From assembly GCF_017114865.1 (NCBI RefSeq), contig NZ_JADEYH010000005.1:1-64000 (forward strand): a stretch of 64,000 nucleotides of DNA, written 5' to 3'. Positions within the stretch are counted from its first letter, which is position 1. The number at the start of each line of letters is the position of its first letter. A program made the position numbers and the translations under genes. The notes beneath the pieces are model-generated. The model was not told the origin of the DNA, ran no database searches, and saw only the letters and a list, made by a program, of their open reading frames with translations. Below, in pieces: positions 8,579 through 16,804 of the stretch. The DNA comes from Streptomyces verrucosisporus. Its GTDB lineage: Bacteria > Actinomycetota > Actinomycetes > Streptomycetales > Streptomycetaceae.

Positions 8579-9966
8579 GCGTTCTCCTCCCGGCCGGTGC
8601 GGCCGGTGCGGCCGGTGCGGCCGGTGCGGCCGGTGCCGTCGGTGCGGCCGGTCTCGGCGGTGGTGCGGGCCAGCCGTACGCGCTCGGGCACGTGCCGGTC
8701 CAGGGACAGCACCTCGACGGCCGCGTGCCCGTCCCGCGCGGGCAGGGTGACGGTGATGCGGTCACCGACGGTGGGGAAGCGGCCGAGGTGGTCGATGACC
8801 AGGCCGGCGACCGTCTCGTAGTCCTCGGCCTCGGGCAGGTGGATACCGGTGGCCTCGGCGACCTCGTCCAGCCGGCGGCCGGCGTCGACCCGCCAGCCGT
8901 CGCCGTCGGGCACCGCCGTCTCGGCCAGGCGGTCGGTCTCGTCGGCGATCTCGCCGACCAGTTCCTCCGCGATGTCCTCGAAGGTGATGATCCCGGCCAG
9001 CCCGCCGTGTTCGTCCAGGACGACGGCGAACTCCTCGTCCCGCTCGCGCATCCGGTCGACCGCGTCCGGCAGCGGCTGGGTCTCGGGCAGCAGCAGGGCG
9101 GGACGGGCCAGTTCCCCGGCGGTCGCCGCCGCGATGGAGGCGGCGTCGCGGCGCATGAGCTCGCGCACCCCTACGACGCCCACGACGTCGTCGGGGCGGT
9201 CGCCGAGCACGGGGTAGTTGGAGTGGCCGTGGGCCGCGATCAGCTCGACGACCTCGGCCGCCGGGGCGTTCGCCGCGACGAAGGCGGTCTCCACGCGGGG
9301 CACCATGACCGTGCCGGTGTTGCGGTCGCCGAACTCCAGGGCGTGGTCGATGAGGTCGGCCGTGTGCCGCGGGAGGTGGCCCTCCTCGTGCGCGGCCTCG
9401 ATGAGGTGGCCGACCTCTTCCAGCGTCGCGCCGTGGTGGAGCTCCTCCACCGGCTCGATTCCGATCCGCCGCAGCAGCTTGTTCGCGGTGCTGTCGAAGA
9501 CGTGGATCAGCGGACCGGTCACCTTCAGATAGGCCAGCGTGGAGGAGGCCAGGGCCTTGGCCAGCCGGTCGGGAACGGCCAGGGCCAGGTTCTTGGGCGC
9601 GAGTTCGCCGATGACCATCTGCAGCGCGGTGGCCAGGACGAACGCGACCGTCAGCGCCACCCCGCCCACGGCGGCCTCCGGCACCCCGGCGCCCGTCAGG
9701 ACCGGGCGCAGCAGCTCGGCGAGCGCCGGTTCCGCGAGGAAGCCGACGACCAGGCCGGTGACGGTGATGCCCAGCTGGGCTCCGGAGAGCATGAACGACA
9801 GCCGGCCCAGCACCTTCACCGCGCGTGCGGCGCGTCTGTCGCCGGCGGCGGCCTCCCGTTCCAGCGCGAGCCGGTCGGCGGCGACGTAGGCGAACTCCTG
9901 GGCGACGAAGTACCCGGTGCCGAAGGTGAGCACGAGGACGGCGAGCAGACCGAGCCAGGCGGTCAC
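8575..9966 (-). CDS. CNNM/HlyC-CorC family transporter, full-length
   Basis: This 463-residue protein starts at GTG 9966 after a G-rich ribosome-binding stretch. It has the full family plan: DUF21 membrane domain (about 1-190, with FMLSGAQLGITVTGLVVGF and VIGELAPKNLALA), two CBS domains (about 210-340, with FAVVLDEHGGLAGIITFEDI) and a CorC_HlyC domain (about 350-430). The last 25 residues are a run of TGR triplets encoded by a tandem 9-base repeat, outside the folded domains. It is the first gene of a coupled pair with the shorter paralog. The long leader upstream may carry regulation. Confidence 0.91.
   Translation of the reverse strand: MTAWLGLLAVLVLTFGTGYFVAQEFAYVAADRLALEREAAAGDRRAARAVKVLGRLSFMLSGAQLGITVTGLVVGFLAEPALAELLRPVLTGAGVPEAAVGGVALTVAFVLATALQMVIGELAPKNLALAVPDRLAKALASSTLAYLKVTGPLIHVFDSTANKLLRRIGIEPVEELHHGATLEEVGHLIEAAHEEGHLPRHTADLIDHALEFGDRNTGTVMVPRVETAFVAANAPAAEVVELIAAHGHSNYPVLGDRPDDVVGVVGVRELMRRDAASIAAATAGELARPALLLPETQPLPDAVDRMRERDEEFAVVLDEHGGLAGIITFEDIAEELVGEIADETDRLAETAVPDGDGWRVDAGRRLDEVAEATGIHLPEAEDYETVAGLVIDHLGRFPTVGDRITVTLPARDGHAAVEVLSLDRHVPERVRLARTTAETGRTDGTGRTGRTGRTGRTGREENA
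8591..8653. repeat. Tandem 9-base repeat in the 3' end of the CNNM gene
   Basis: Seven units of CGGCCGGTG occur in a row (five perfect, one degenerate, one with a changed last base). On the coding strand they specify repeated Thr-Gly-Arg. The unit number would be expected to vary between strains. Confidence 0.85.
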
Positions 9967-10267
9967 CGCTCACCACCCCCCTGGCGGGCGACGGAGCGGG
10001 GCCGGACGGCCTCACTCTGTGAACGGGGTGGCAAGAATGGCTCCTGGGTTCGGTGGACCGGTTCGGTGGACTTGCGCGCAGGACGATACGGCCGCGCTCC
10101 GCGGCCGGCGCGCAGGCGGCGGCGGAGCACGCCCCGGCGGTGGGCCCGGTGGCCCGTCGCGCCGCACGGCTCGCCCCCCGTGCAGGTAACAACTGCCGTC
10201 CGGTCCGTCGGGTTCCCGCGGTCCGCGTGTGTATCCCTGGACACGGTCCGCCACGGCCGCGGGCCGG
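9967..10267. other. Long leader/intergenic region upstream of the CNNM pair
   Basis: No confident gene lies here. On the minus strand, toward the CNNM start, there is a perfect 8-base stem (10089-10096 with 10100-10107). There is also a possible upstream reading frame (10012-10254, GTG start, no good ribosome-binding site) whose product is rich in Asp-Gly-Pro and Pro runs. A long structured leader before Mg-type transporter genes may be regulatory. I could not match it to the known M-box consensus. Confidence 0.45.
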
Positions 10268-10411
10268 TCACGTTCTCCATCTCTCCCAGCCGTTCACCGG
10301 ACCGACGGCGAGCAGCACGGCCGCCACGACCAGCAGCCGGCCCAGCGCGGGCACGGACCAGCCGAGCACCGCGAGTACGACCGCCACCAGCAGGACCACC
10401 GCCCACACCAT
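10268..10411 (-). CDS. Small hydrophobic membrane protein
   Basis: This 47-residue protein starts at ATG 10411, preceded by GGGGAGG at a good distance. Nearly the whole chain is hydrophobic (MVWAVVLLVAVVLAVLGW, then LLVVAAVLLAVGP), forming two short membrane helices. Similar tiny hydrophobic proteins are common in Streptomyces, with no known function. A longer reading frame extends upstream to 10687, but its extra part crosses two terminator-like palindromes and looks non-coding. Confidence 0.6.
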   Translation of the reverse strand: MVWAVVLLVAVVLAVLGWSVPALGRLLVVAAVLLAVGPVNGWERWRT

Positions 10412-10435
10412 GCCCTGCCTCCCCGGCGTTCCACG

Positions 10436-10469
10436 CCTCACCCTCCCCCGCCCGCGGGGGAGGGTGAGG
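10436..10469. terminator. 16-base perfect inverted repeat
   Basis: The arms at 10436-10451 (CCTCACCCTCCCCCGC) and 10454-10469 pair perfectly around two bases. It lies between the small membrane protein gene and the sodF terminator and may stop read-through. Confidence 0.55.
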
Positions 10470-10638
10470 GGCCGGCGGAACAGCACGGCAGCGGTCCGTC
10501 CGCCGCCGGAGCGGACAACGCCTCCGGCGGCGGGACTCCGCGCTGACAGTGGTCGGAGCGGCGGCCCCGCCGAGCAGGGCGGCCGACGGGCAGGTGCACA
10601 GGGCCTGCTTGGATTCCGCCACCGCTCCGGATGAAGGG

Positions 10639-10669
10639 GCGGGCCGGGAAGCCCGGCTTCCCGGCCCGC
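10639..10669 (-). terminator. Terminator-like palindrome after sodF
   Basis: The arms at 10639-10653 and 10655-10669 (core GGCCGGGAAGCC) form a near-continuous palindrome 25 bases after the sodF stop. Confidence 0.7.
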
Positions 10670-10693
10670 ATGCGATGGTGCGGTCACCTCGTG

Positions 10694-11302
10694 TCAGACA
10701 CCGGCGGCCGCGGTGTAGCGGGCGGCGACGTCCTCCCAGTCGACCAGGTCCCACAGCTTGGTGACGTAGTCGGGGCGGACGTTCCTGTACTGCAGGTAGT
10801 AGGCGTGCTCCCAGGCGTCGAAGACCAGCAGCGGCACGCTGCCCTGGCCGACGTTGCCGTGGTGGTCGTAGACCTGCTCCACGATCAGACGGCGGCCCAG
10901 CGGCTCCCAGGCCAGCACGCCCCACCCCGAGCCCTGGACGCTCGTGGTGGCCACGGTGAGCTGTTTCCTGAACGCCTCGAAGCCGCCGAGGTGCTCGTCG
11001 ATGGCGTTGGCCAGGGCCCCGTCGGGGCGGTCGCCGCCGTCCGGGGAGAGGTTCTGCCAGAAGATCGAGTGCAGGACGTGGCCGGAGAGGTTGAAGGCGA
11101 AGGTCTTCTCCAGACCGACCAGGCCGGTCGGGGTGACCTGGTCCTTGTCGCGCGCCTCGGCGATCTGCTCGAGGGTGTCGTTGGCGCCCTTGACGTAGGC
11201 GGCGTGGTGCTTGGCGTGGTGCAGTTCCAGGATCTCCGGCGTGATGGCCGGAGCGAGCGCGGAGTAGTCGTACGGCAGGTCCGGAAGCGCGTAGGCGCCC
11301 AT
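10694..11302 (-). CDS. sodF: Superoxide dismutase, Fe/Mn type
   Basis: This protein of about 202 residues converts superoxide to peroxide and oxygen in the cytoplasm. It has the full fold: N-terminal [15 protein letters not shown] with the first metal histidine in [17 protein letters not shown], the second in [16 protein letters not shown], and the last two ligands in [13 protein letters not shown]. The ATG at 11302 is preferred because family members begin just before the YxLPxLPYDY segment; a GTG six bases upstream is possible. A Nur-type box lies about 50 bases upstream. In S. coelicolor sodF is repressed by nickel through Nur, so the same control is inferred here. Confidence 0.95.
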   Translation of the reverse strand: MGAYALPDLPYDYSALAPAITPEILELHHAKHHAAYVKGANDTLEQIAEARDKDQVTPTGLVGLEKTFAFNLSGHVLHSIFWQNLSPDGGDRPDGALANAIDEHLGGFEAFRKQLTVATTSVQGSGWGVLAWEPLGRRLIVEQVYDHHGNVGQGSVPLLVFDAWEHAYYLQYRNVRPDYVTKLWDLVDWEDVAARYTAAAGV

Positions 11303-11353
11303 CGGCACAACCCCTTTCCAGGCGGTGATCGTCGGATGCCAGCATGACCCTTG

Positions 11354-11370
11354 TTGCGAGTCAGTTGCAA
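11354..11370 (-). promoter_or_regulatory. Nur box (nickel-responsive operator) upstream of sodF
   Basis: The site reads TTGCGA-GTCAG-TTGCAA, matching the published Nur consensus tTGCaa-N5-ttGCAA at 11 of 12 defined positions. It is embedded in a wider inverted repeat, TTGTTGC (11351-11357) and GCAACAA (11367-11373). It lies 52 bases before the sodF start, where an operator would overlap the promoter. Confidence 0.75.
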
Positions 11371-12039
11371 CAACAAGTCGAATGCAGCAACATGGCGGGG
11401 CGGGGCCGGCCAGTCAGCTTTCGGTAGCGCGGCGCCACGAACGGTGCGGCCTTCCCGAGAGGTGATCGTCTTCTCACCCGGCGCCCGCCGGTCCCGGCCG
11501 GCCCCGCCCCGGGCCGCGGGGCACGTGCTCGCCCCCTCGTCCGCCGCACCCGGACACTCGGGACCACAGCCCACGGGGAAGGCCGGGGTCCGGAGGGGAC
11601 GGCGGCCGCGAGCACACCGTCGCGGCCCCGCACGGCCGGCGGGGGAGGCCGAGCCGTCCCGGTGGTCATCCGGTCCGGAGAGCGGCGGCCTTCCGGAGGC
11701 CGGCCGGTCATCCGCCCCGTGTACGGCGTGCGGTTCGCGCCGTACACGGGAGCTTCCACGTGCACGCCCGCGCCGGGCCCCCAGCTCGGGCCACGCCGGT
11801 CACCGCGGGGTGTCGGGCCCTGCCCGGTGCCTGCCGGGCGGAGCGAAGGCGTACGGCTCCAGCACCTCGGGGCAGAACGCGACGCCCGGGCCGCCGGCCC
11901 GTCCCGAACCGCGTCCGGGGCGCATCCGCAGCACTCGGCACACCGGTCACTTCAGGCCAACCGCGGGAGAGGTGCTGTCGCGGGAAGTCGGGTTTCCCTA
12001 CGCTGATGCGCGCAGTCGGTTCGCGCCTCCTGTCCGGTA
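11371..12039. other. Long intergenic region before the cobalamin riboswitch
   Basis: No supported gene is found in these 670 bases; the open frames lack ribosome-binding sites and family similarity. A strong inverted repeat lies at 11717-11729 with 11738-11750 (arms around GTGTACGGCG). The promoter of the riboswitch operon should be near the right end; TACGCT at 11999-12004 could be its -10 box, without a good -35. Confidence 0.5.
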
Positions 12040-12240
12040 CGGATGTCCGGTGGCGTGACGCAAGAGGGAATCCGGTGGGAATCCGGGACTGTCCCGCAGC
12101 GGTGAGTGGGAACGACCGCCGTCATCCAGCACTGGGCCCGTACCGGGCCGGGGAAGCGACGGCCGGTAGGTGTCCGCCGGTTCTCCGGCGGGTGTGCCCG
12201 CGAGTCCGAAGACCTGCCACTGCGCCCGTGCGGGACGCGC
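12040..12240 (+). ncRNA. Cobalamin riboswitch 1
   Basis: The conserved core is clear: GGTGGGAATCCGGGACTG (12074-12091) followed by TCCCGCAGCGGTGAGTGG, a GGCCGGTAGGTGTCCGCC arm, and the B12 box CGAGTCCGAAGACCTGCC at 12201-12218. This matches the AdoCbl riboswitch class, in which ligand binding normally represses the downstream genes. About 120 bases separate it from the kinase start. It has the same orientation as the five-gene operon, whose first gene begins at 12360. The exact ends are approximate. Confidence 0.93.
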
Positions 12241-12359
12241 GGGCTGCTCACGGTGACCTCGAGGACTGGGTCGGCGGTACGGAAGGCCACGCTGCGCGCG
12301 CGGCCGCACCTCCTCACCGACCGGTGTCCAGGGCTGGACTGCGGGAGGAGGACGTGCTC

Positions 12360-13280
12360 GTGACCACGCAAGGCCCCACCGTCCCCGCGGGGTGGGCCGG
12401 CCCGCGGCCCGACGGACCGGGCCGCACCGTGTCCGGTGTCTGCCACGGCACTCTGGGTGAGCTGTACCAGGGACCGCTGCGGGCGGGCGCCGATCCGGAC
12501 ATCGCCCTGGTGTCCTTCCCCGTGGACCGCCACTCATGGGTGTACTTCACTCCGGGGGCCACGGCCGGCCCGCCGCGGCCGCCGCTCGGGGAGAAGGCCG
12601 CGACCGCGGTCCGGCTCTTCCTGGAGCACTACGGCCTGACCCTGCCGCCGGGGGCCTGGAGCACGTACTCCGACCTGCCCGTGGGCGTGGGGATGGCCAG
12701 TTCCACCGCGGACGTCGTGGCGACGCTGCGCTGCCTGTTCCGCGGCTTCTCCATGCCCTGCGACACGGACGTGGTGCTCGGCGTCCTGGCGTCGATCGAG
12801 CGTGCCGACAGCGTCTTCCTCGACGAGTTCGCGCTGTACCTCAGCGGTCGGCACCGGGTGGTCCGGCGGCTGGGCACGGACATCGGTTTCCACACCGCCT
12901 TCGTCCGCGAGCCCGGCTCGGTGGACACCGCCGCCGTCACGCCCCTGCTGCTGGAGCACTACCGGCGACGCGGGGAGGAGTACGAGCGGTGCCTGGCCGA
13001 CCTCCTCAAGGGCTTCGACTCGGGTGATCCGGCAGCCGTCGCCCGTGCCGCGACCGTCAGCGCCGCGCTGTCCCAGGAGGTGCTGCCCAAGGCGACGTTC
13101 GGCGATCTGCTCGCCCACCGCGGGCGGTTCGGGGCCGACGGCGTCTTCGTCGCCCACACCGGCTGCCTGGCCGGCTATCTCTTCACCCGCCGCCCGGGTG
13201 CCGACGTCAAGTCCGAGCTGTCCGCGTTCTTCCACTCGCTCGGCCACCAGTGCTCATTCGCCCAAGGAGGCTACGGGTGA
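12360..13280 (+). CDS. GHMP-family kinase, PduX-like (putative L-threonine/serine kinase)
   Basis: This 306-residue protein is a GHMP kinase. It has an N-terminal GELYQG segment (about 33-38) like that of PduX and related L-threonine kinases, and the ATP-binding loop PVGVGMASSTAD (about 107-118). A C-terminal glycine-rich segment (VFVAHTGCLAGYLF) corresponds to motif 3. The start is GTG 12360, eight bases after GGAGGAGG; the GTG at 12354 is too close to that site. It is the first gene behind a cobalamin riboswitch, and its stop overlaps the next start (GTGA). PduX makes O-phospho-L-threonine for the B12 linker. Here the partner is a fold-type-II PLP enzyme rather than the CobD decarboxylase, so the phospho-amino acid probably feeds a different product. 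Confidence 0.85.
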   Translation: MTTQGPTVPAGWAGPRPDGPGRTVSGVCHGTLGELYQGPLRAGADPDIALVSFPVDRHSWVYFTPGATAGPPRPPLGEKAATAVRLFLEHYGLTLPPGAWSTYSDLPVGVGMASSTADVVATLRCLFRGFSMPCDTDVVLGVLASIERADSVFLDEFALYLSGRHRVVRRLGTDIGFHTAFVREPGSVDTAAVTPLLLEHYRRRGEEYERCLADLLKGFDSGDPAAVARAATVSAALSQEVLPKATFGDLLAHRGRFGADGVFVAHTGCLAGYLFTRRPGADVKSELSAFFHSLGHQCSFAQGGYG

Positions 13281-14299
13281 TCCACCCCCACATCACCGAC
13301 GCGCTGAAGATCCCCGACCTGGTCCGGCTCACCGACGAAACGATTCTTCTCCGCTTCGAGTCGATGAAGGTCTACTCGGCCCTCGCCGCCGTCGGACACC
13401 TGCTGGAGCGGGGCACGGTCCGGCCGGGGCAGACCCTGGTCGACAGCTCCAGCGGCATCTACGCGTACGCGCTGGCGCTGGCCTGCCACCGGTACGGCAT
13501 GCGGTGCCACATCGTGGCGTCCACCACGGTCGACGCCACCACTCTCGCCCAGCTGGAGATCCTCGGCGCCACCGTCGAGCAGGTCAGGCCGTCGCAGAAC
13601 CTCAAACTCGACCAGGAGCTCCGGGTGCGGCGGGTGCGCGAGATACTCGCCGAGCGCCCCGACTGCCACTGGATGCGCCAGTACCACGACGAGGTCCACT
13701 ACCTCGGCTACCACGAGGTGGCCGACCGCATAGCGGCGGCGTTCCCCTCGGCCGGGCTGACCGTCGTCGGCGGAGTGGGCTCCGGCGCCTCGACGGGCGG
13801 TCTCGTGGAACGCCTGCGCGCCGCAGACCCCTCGGTGCGGCTGGTCGGCGTCCAGCCGTTCGGCAGTGTCACCTTCGGCAGCCAGGACCACCACGATCCC
13901 GAGGCGATCATCGCGGGCATCGGGTCGTCGATCGTCTTCGACAACGTCCGCCACCACCTCTACGACACCGTGCACTGGCTGGACTTCACCCACGCGATGT
14001 CCGGCGCGGTCGCCCTGCTGCGCGAGCACGCCGTCTTCGCCGGACTGTCCACCGGCGCCGGTTACCTGGCCGCGACGTACGAGGCCCGCCGCCACCCCGA
14101 CCGGACACACCTGGTGATCGGCGCCGACACCGGGAACCGCTACGTGGAACGCGTCTTCGCCCGGCACGCCGAGGCCCTCGACCCCACGGCGCTGAAACCC
14201 GCCGAGATCCGCGCACCGGAGGAGATGACCATGCCCTGGTCGAGGATGTCCTGGCGGCGCGCCTCCTGCCCCGACCGCCGGAAGGGGCGTGCGGCATGA
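13277..14299 (+). CDS. Fold-type-II PLP enzyme, cysteine-synthase/SbnA-like
   Basis: This 340-residue protein belongs to the tryptophan-synthase-beta/cysteine-synthase superfamily. The PLP lysine is K31 in LRFESMKVYSALAAVG. The substrate loop reads SSSGIYAYAL (family norm SSGNxAxA), so the usual asparagine is replaced by Ile. The cofactor phosphate loop is GGVGSGASTGGL. It starts at GTG 13277 after AAGGAGG. Enzymes of this group replace the leaving group of O-phospho- or O-acetyl-serine or -homoserine with a nucleophile; SbnA does this to begin diaminopropionate synthesis. Coupling to a kinase that could supply the phospho-amino acid supports a beta- or gamma-replacement role. The true substrates are unknown. 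Confidence 0.85.
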   Translation: MIHPHITDALKIPDLVRLTDETILLRFESMKVYSALAAVGHLLERGTVRPGQTLVDSSSGIYAYALALACHRYGMRCHIVASTTVDATTLAQLEILGATVEQVRPSQNLKLDQELRVRRVREILAERPDCHWMRQYHDEVHYLGYHEVADRIAAAFPSAGLTVVGGVGSGASTGGLVERLRAADPSVRLVGVQPFGSVTFGSQDHHDPEAIIAGIGSSIVFDNVRHHLYDTVHWLDFTHAMSGAVALLREHAVFAGLSTGAGYLAATYEARRHPDRTHLVIGADTGNRYVERVFARHAEALDPTALKPAEIRAPEEMTMPWSRMSWRRASCPDRRKGRAA

Positions 14300-15546
14300 C
14301 CGTGGCCTGTCTGGAGTCGCTGACCTTCGGCCTCGGGCATCTGGTGCGCGCGGCCGGCACGCTCGGCGAGCGACTGCTGCTGCTGACCCGCGACCCCTCC
14401 TACTACACCTACGAGTTGGAGCGGCTGCCCGAGGGCTCCCTCGACATCGTCGAGACCGACACCTTCGACGTGGAGCGGGCCGCCGGCCTGCTCAACCAAA
14501 TCCCGGGGCTGCGCGGCCTGATCAGTTCCACCGACACCTGGACCCTGGTCGCGGCGGAACTCACGGAACGTCTCGCGCTGCCTGGGCTCGCCCCCTCCGT
14601 CCTGCGGACGACCCGGGACAAGGCCGCGGTGCGCAACCGGCTGTACGAGGCCGGCCTCACCCGTGGGCGGGCCGCGGCCGTCGGCCCGGACACGGAGCCG
14701 CGGGAGTCGCTGCTCAAGGAGACCGGCCTGCCCGCGGTCCTCAAGGACACGGCCGGCACCGGAAGCCAGAACGTCTGGCTGGTCCGCGACGAGACGGAGC
14801 TGGAGGCGGCTCTGGACGAGGCGGCCGGGCGGGAGCTGAAGGGGCGGCTGTTCACCGAGCCCTACTTCAGCGGCCCGGTGTACAGCGCCGAGACCCTCAC
14901 CTGGGCGGGCCGCACCCGGCTGCTGGGCGTCTCCAGCAGGCTCATGTCGGCGGAGCCCCACTTCCGCGAGGAGATCACCGCCTTCCCCGTCGCCTTCCCG
15001 GAGGCATCGCGGGCCTCCCTGGAGAGGTGGCTCGACGAGGTACTCGCCGCCGTCGGGTACACCGACCGCTTCGCGCACGTGGAGTTCGTACTGACCGCCG
15101 ACGGCCCGGAGGTGGTGGAGATCAACCCCCGGATCGGAGGCGCGCTGGTGGGCGAGGGCCTGTGCCGGGCGCTCGGCGTCAACGTCTACGAGGCGATGGT
15201 CGAGACCGCCCTGGGCCGTCGTCCCCGCCTCATGGACGCGGACCCGCCCGGCGGCCCGGCCGTGGCCTTCGTCCTGGGCTATCCGGCCGAGTCCGGGGTG
15301 TTCACCGGCGTCGCCGGGCTGGACCGCCTGGCGGACATGCCGGGGGCGCCCGCCTGGTATCCGGTCAAACGGGCCGGTGATCCCGTAGAACACCTGACCG
15401 ACAGCCGCGGTTACGCGGGCATCGTCTACGCCGAGGCCGAGACGGCCGAACTCGCCACGCACCGGGCCGTGGCAGCCGCCAACGCCCTGCGGGTGCTCAC
15501 CGAGCCGTTCCCCGGCCCGGCGGACCGGCGGGCCTCCGGTGGCTGA
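14296..15546 (+). CDS. ATP-grasp ligase
   Basis: This 416-residue protein has the ATP-grasp plan: an N-terminal Rossmann-like pre-ATP domain (about 1-90), the ATP-binding lid region (LKDTAGTGSQNVWLV, about 150-165) and the metal-binding EINPRIGGALVGEG segment (about 274-287). A C-terminal domain of about 110 residues follows. Family members join a carboxylate to an amine or thiol through an acyl-phosphate; close relatives make dipeptides and amino-acid conjugates. Its ATG overlaps the stop of the PLP gene (ATGA), and its end overlaps the exporter gene by 8 bases. It most likely ligates the amino acid made by the two upstream enzymes. Confidence 0.88.
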   Translation: MTVACLESLTFGLGHLVRAAGTLGERLLLLTRDPSYYTYELERLPEGSLDIVETDTFDVERAAGLLNQIPGLRGLISSTDTWTLVAAELTERLALPGLAPSVLRTTRDKAAVRNRLYEAGLTRGRAAAVGPDTEPRESLLKETGLPAVLKDTAGTGSQNVWLVRDETELEAALDEAAGRELKGRLFTEPYFSGPVYSAETLTWAGRTRLLGVSSRLMSAEPHFREEITAFPVAFPEASRASLERWLDEVLAAVGYTDRFAHVEFVLTADGPEVVEINPRIGGALVGEGLCRALGVNVYEAMVETALGRRPRLMDADPPGGPAVAFVLGYPAESGVFTGVAGLDRLADMPGAPAWYPVKRAGDPVEHLTDSRGYAGIVYAEAETAELATHRAVAAANALRVLTEPFPGPADRRASGG

Positions 15547-16804
15547 ACGGACGGCGGGGGCGGCGGGGTTGCGGTCCGCGCTGGGCGCGCTCGACGGCCC
15601 GCTGCGCTTTCTGCTGCTGAGTTCGTTCCTGATCCCGCTGGGCAGTTTCATGGTGCTGCCGTTCATGTCGGTGTTCCTGCACGAACGGCTCGGGATGGGC
15701 CTCGGCACGGTCGGCGTCGTGCTGGCCGCGGCCTCCCTGGTGCAGTTCTCCGGCGGGGTCTTCGGCGGGGCGCTGGCGGACCGGATCGGAGTGCGCCGCA
15801 CGATGCTGTGGGCGCTGACCGTGCGCACGGCCGGGTTCGTCGGCCTCCTGCTGGCCCTGCGCTGGCCGGTTCTCGCCGTCGGCGCGCTGATCCTGACATG
15901 CTGCGGCGCCGCGCTCTACCTGCCCGCCAACAAGGCGTACCTGGTGCACGGGGTGGACGACGAGCGCCGTCCGGCGTTCCTGTCGGCGGGCAACGCCGCG
16001 CTCAACGCGGGTATGGCGGTGGGCCCGCTGGTCGCCGGGCCGTTCGTCCTGTCCTCGCCCGGCTGGCTGTTCGCGGCCGTCACGGCGCTGTTCATCGCGG
16101 TCACCGCGGGTCACGCGCGGCTGCCCGGGACGGACGGGGAGCGGCCCTCCGTCCCGACCGCCGACCGACCGGGCCTCCTGGCCGGTGTGGCGCTCCTGCC
16201 CTTCACCGCCAACGCCCTGGCGTTCTACCTCTACTTCCACTTCCAGCACTTCCTGGCGGTGTACGCCGTCGAACGCGCCTCCAGCACGTTCTACAGCCTG
16301 GTCCTGCTGTTCTGCTTCGCGCTGGTCATCGTCGTACAGCCCCTCGCCTCCGGCCTGATCCGGCGCATGCCGTACACCACCGCCCTGGCGGTCGGCTTCG
16401 CGGGCCTGGCGGCCGGGCTGGCCGTCCTGGCGGCCGGGACCCGTGCGGCACTGCTGGCGGGCGGAGCACTGATCACCCTGGGCGACATCGTCCTGTTCCT
16501 GAAGAACGACCTGGAGGCGCTGCGCCGCAGCCCCCGTTCCGACGCGGTGGTCTTCGGCCAGCAGCGGCTGGCCGCGGGGCTGGGTGCCTGCGCGAGCGGA
16601 GTGCTGGGCGGGCAGCTGTACGGCCTCGGTGAACGGGCCGGGGAAACCGGCTGGTTCTGGCTGCTGGCCGCCGCGCAGTGCCTGCTGCTTCCCCCCGCAC
16701 TGCTGACGCTGCGCCGCTGTGCGGCCCGGCGTCCCATCCCCCGAGACGACGACGAAGGAGCACTGGAGCGGTATGACACGGACGGGCGGGTTCCAGGACG
16801 ATGA
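15539..16804 (+). CDS. MFS transporter, probable exporter of the pathway product
   Basis: This 421-residue protein has about twelve membrane helices and the MFS loop 2-3 motif (GGALADRIGVRRTM, about 79-92). It begins at GTG 15539 inside the end of the ATP-grasp gene. Position inside a biosynthetic operon and the MFS type argue for export of the small molecule; uptake seems to be served by the separate ABC system downstream. There is no drug-specific signature that narrows the substrate. Confidence 0.85.
   Translation: MAERTAGAAGLRSALGALDGPLRFLLLSSFLIPLGSFMVLPFMSVFLHERLGMGLGTVGVVLAAASLVQFSGGVFGGALADRIGVRRTMLWALTVRTAGFVGLLLALRWPVLAVGALILTCCGAALYLPANKAYLVHGVDDERRPAFLSAGNAALNAGMAVGPLVAGPFVLSSPGWLFAAVTALFIAVTAGHARLPGTDGERPSVPTADRPGLLAGVALLPFTANALAFYLYFHFQHFLAVYAVERASSTFYSLVLLFCFALVIVVQPLASGLIRRMPYTTALAVGFAGLAAGLAVLAAGTRAALLAGGALITLGDIVLFLKNDLEALRRSPRSDAVVFGQQRLAAGLGACASGVLGGQLYGLGERAGETGWFWLLAAAQCLLLPPALLTLRRCAARRPIPRDDDEGALERYDTDGRVPGR

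Noticed and set aside
5075..8821. A single 1248-residue plus-strand reading frame
   Set aside because: Only 6137 to about 7478 has family similarity; the rest is antisense to two clear CNNM genes. High GC leaves long shadow frames open.
9967..10267. M-box (Mg) riboswitch before the CNNM pair
   Set aside because: The context is suggestive, but the GGTGAGGCTCCT-type core and the CCAATGGGTCAA-type segment are absent.
10268..10687. A 139-residue form of the small membrane protein
   Set aside because: The extra N-terminal part spans two terminator palindromes and has non-coding composition; the ATG at 10411 has the good ribosome-binding site.
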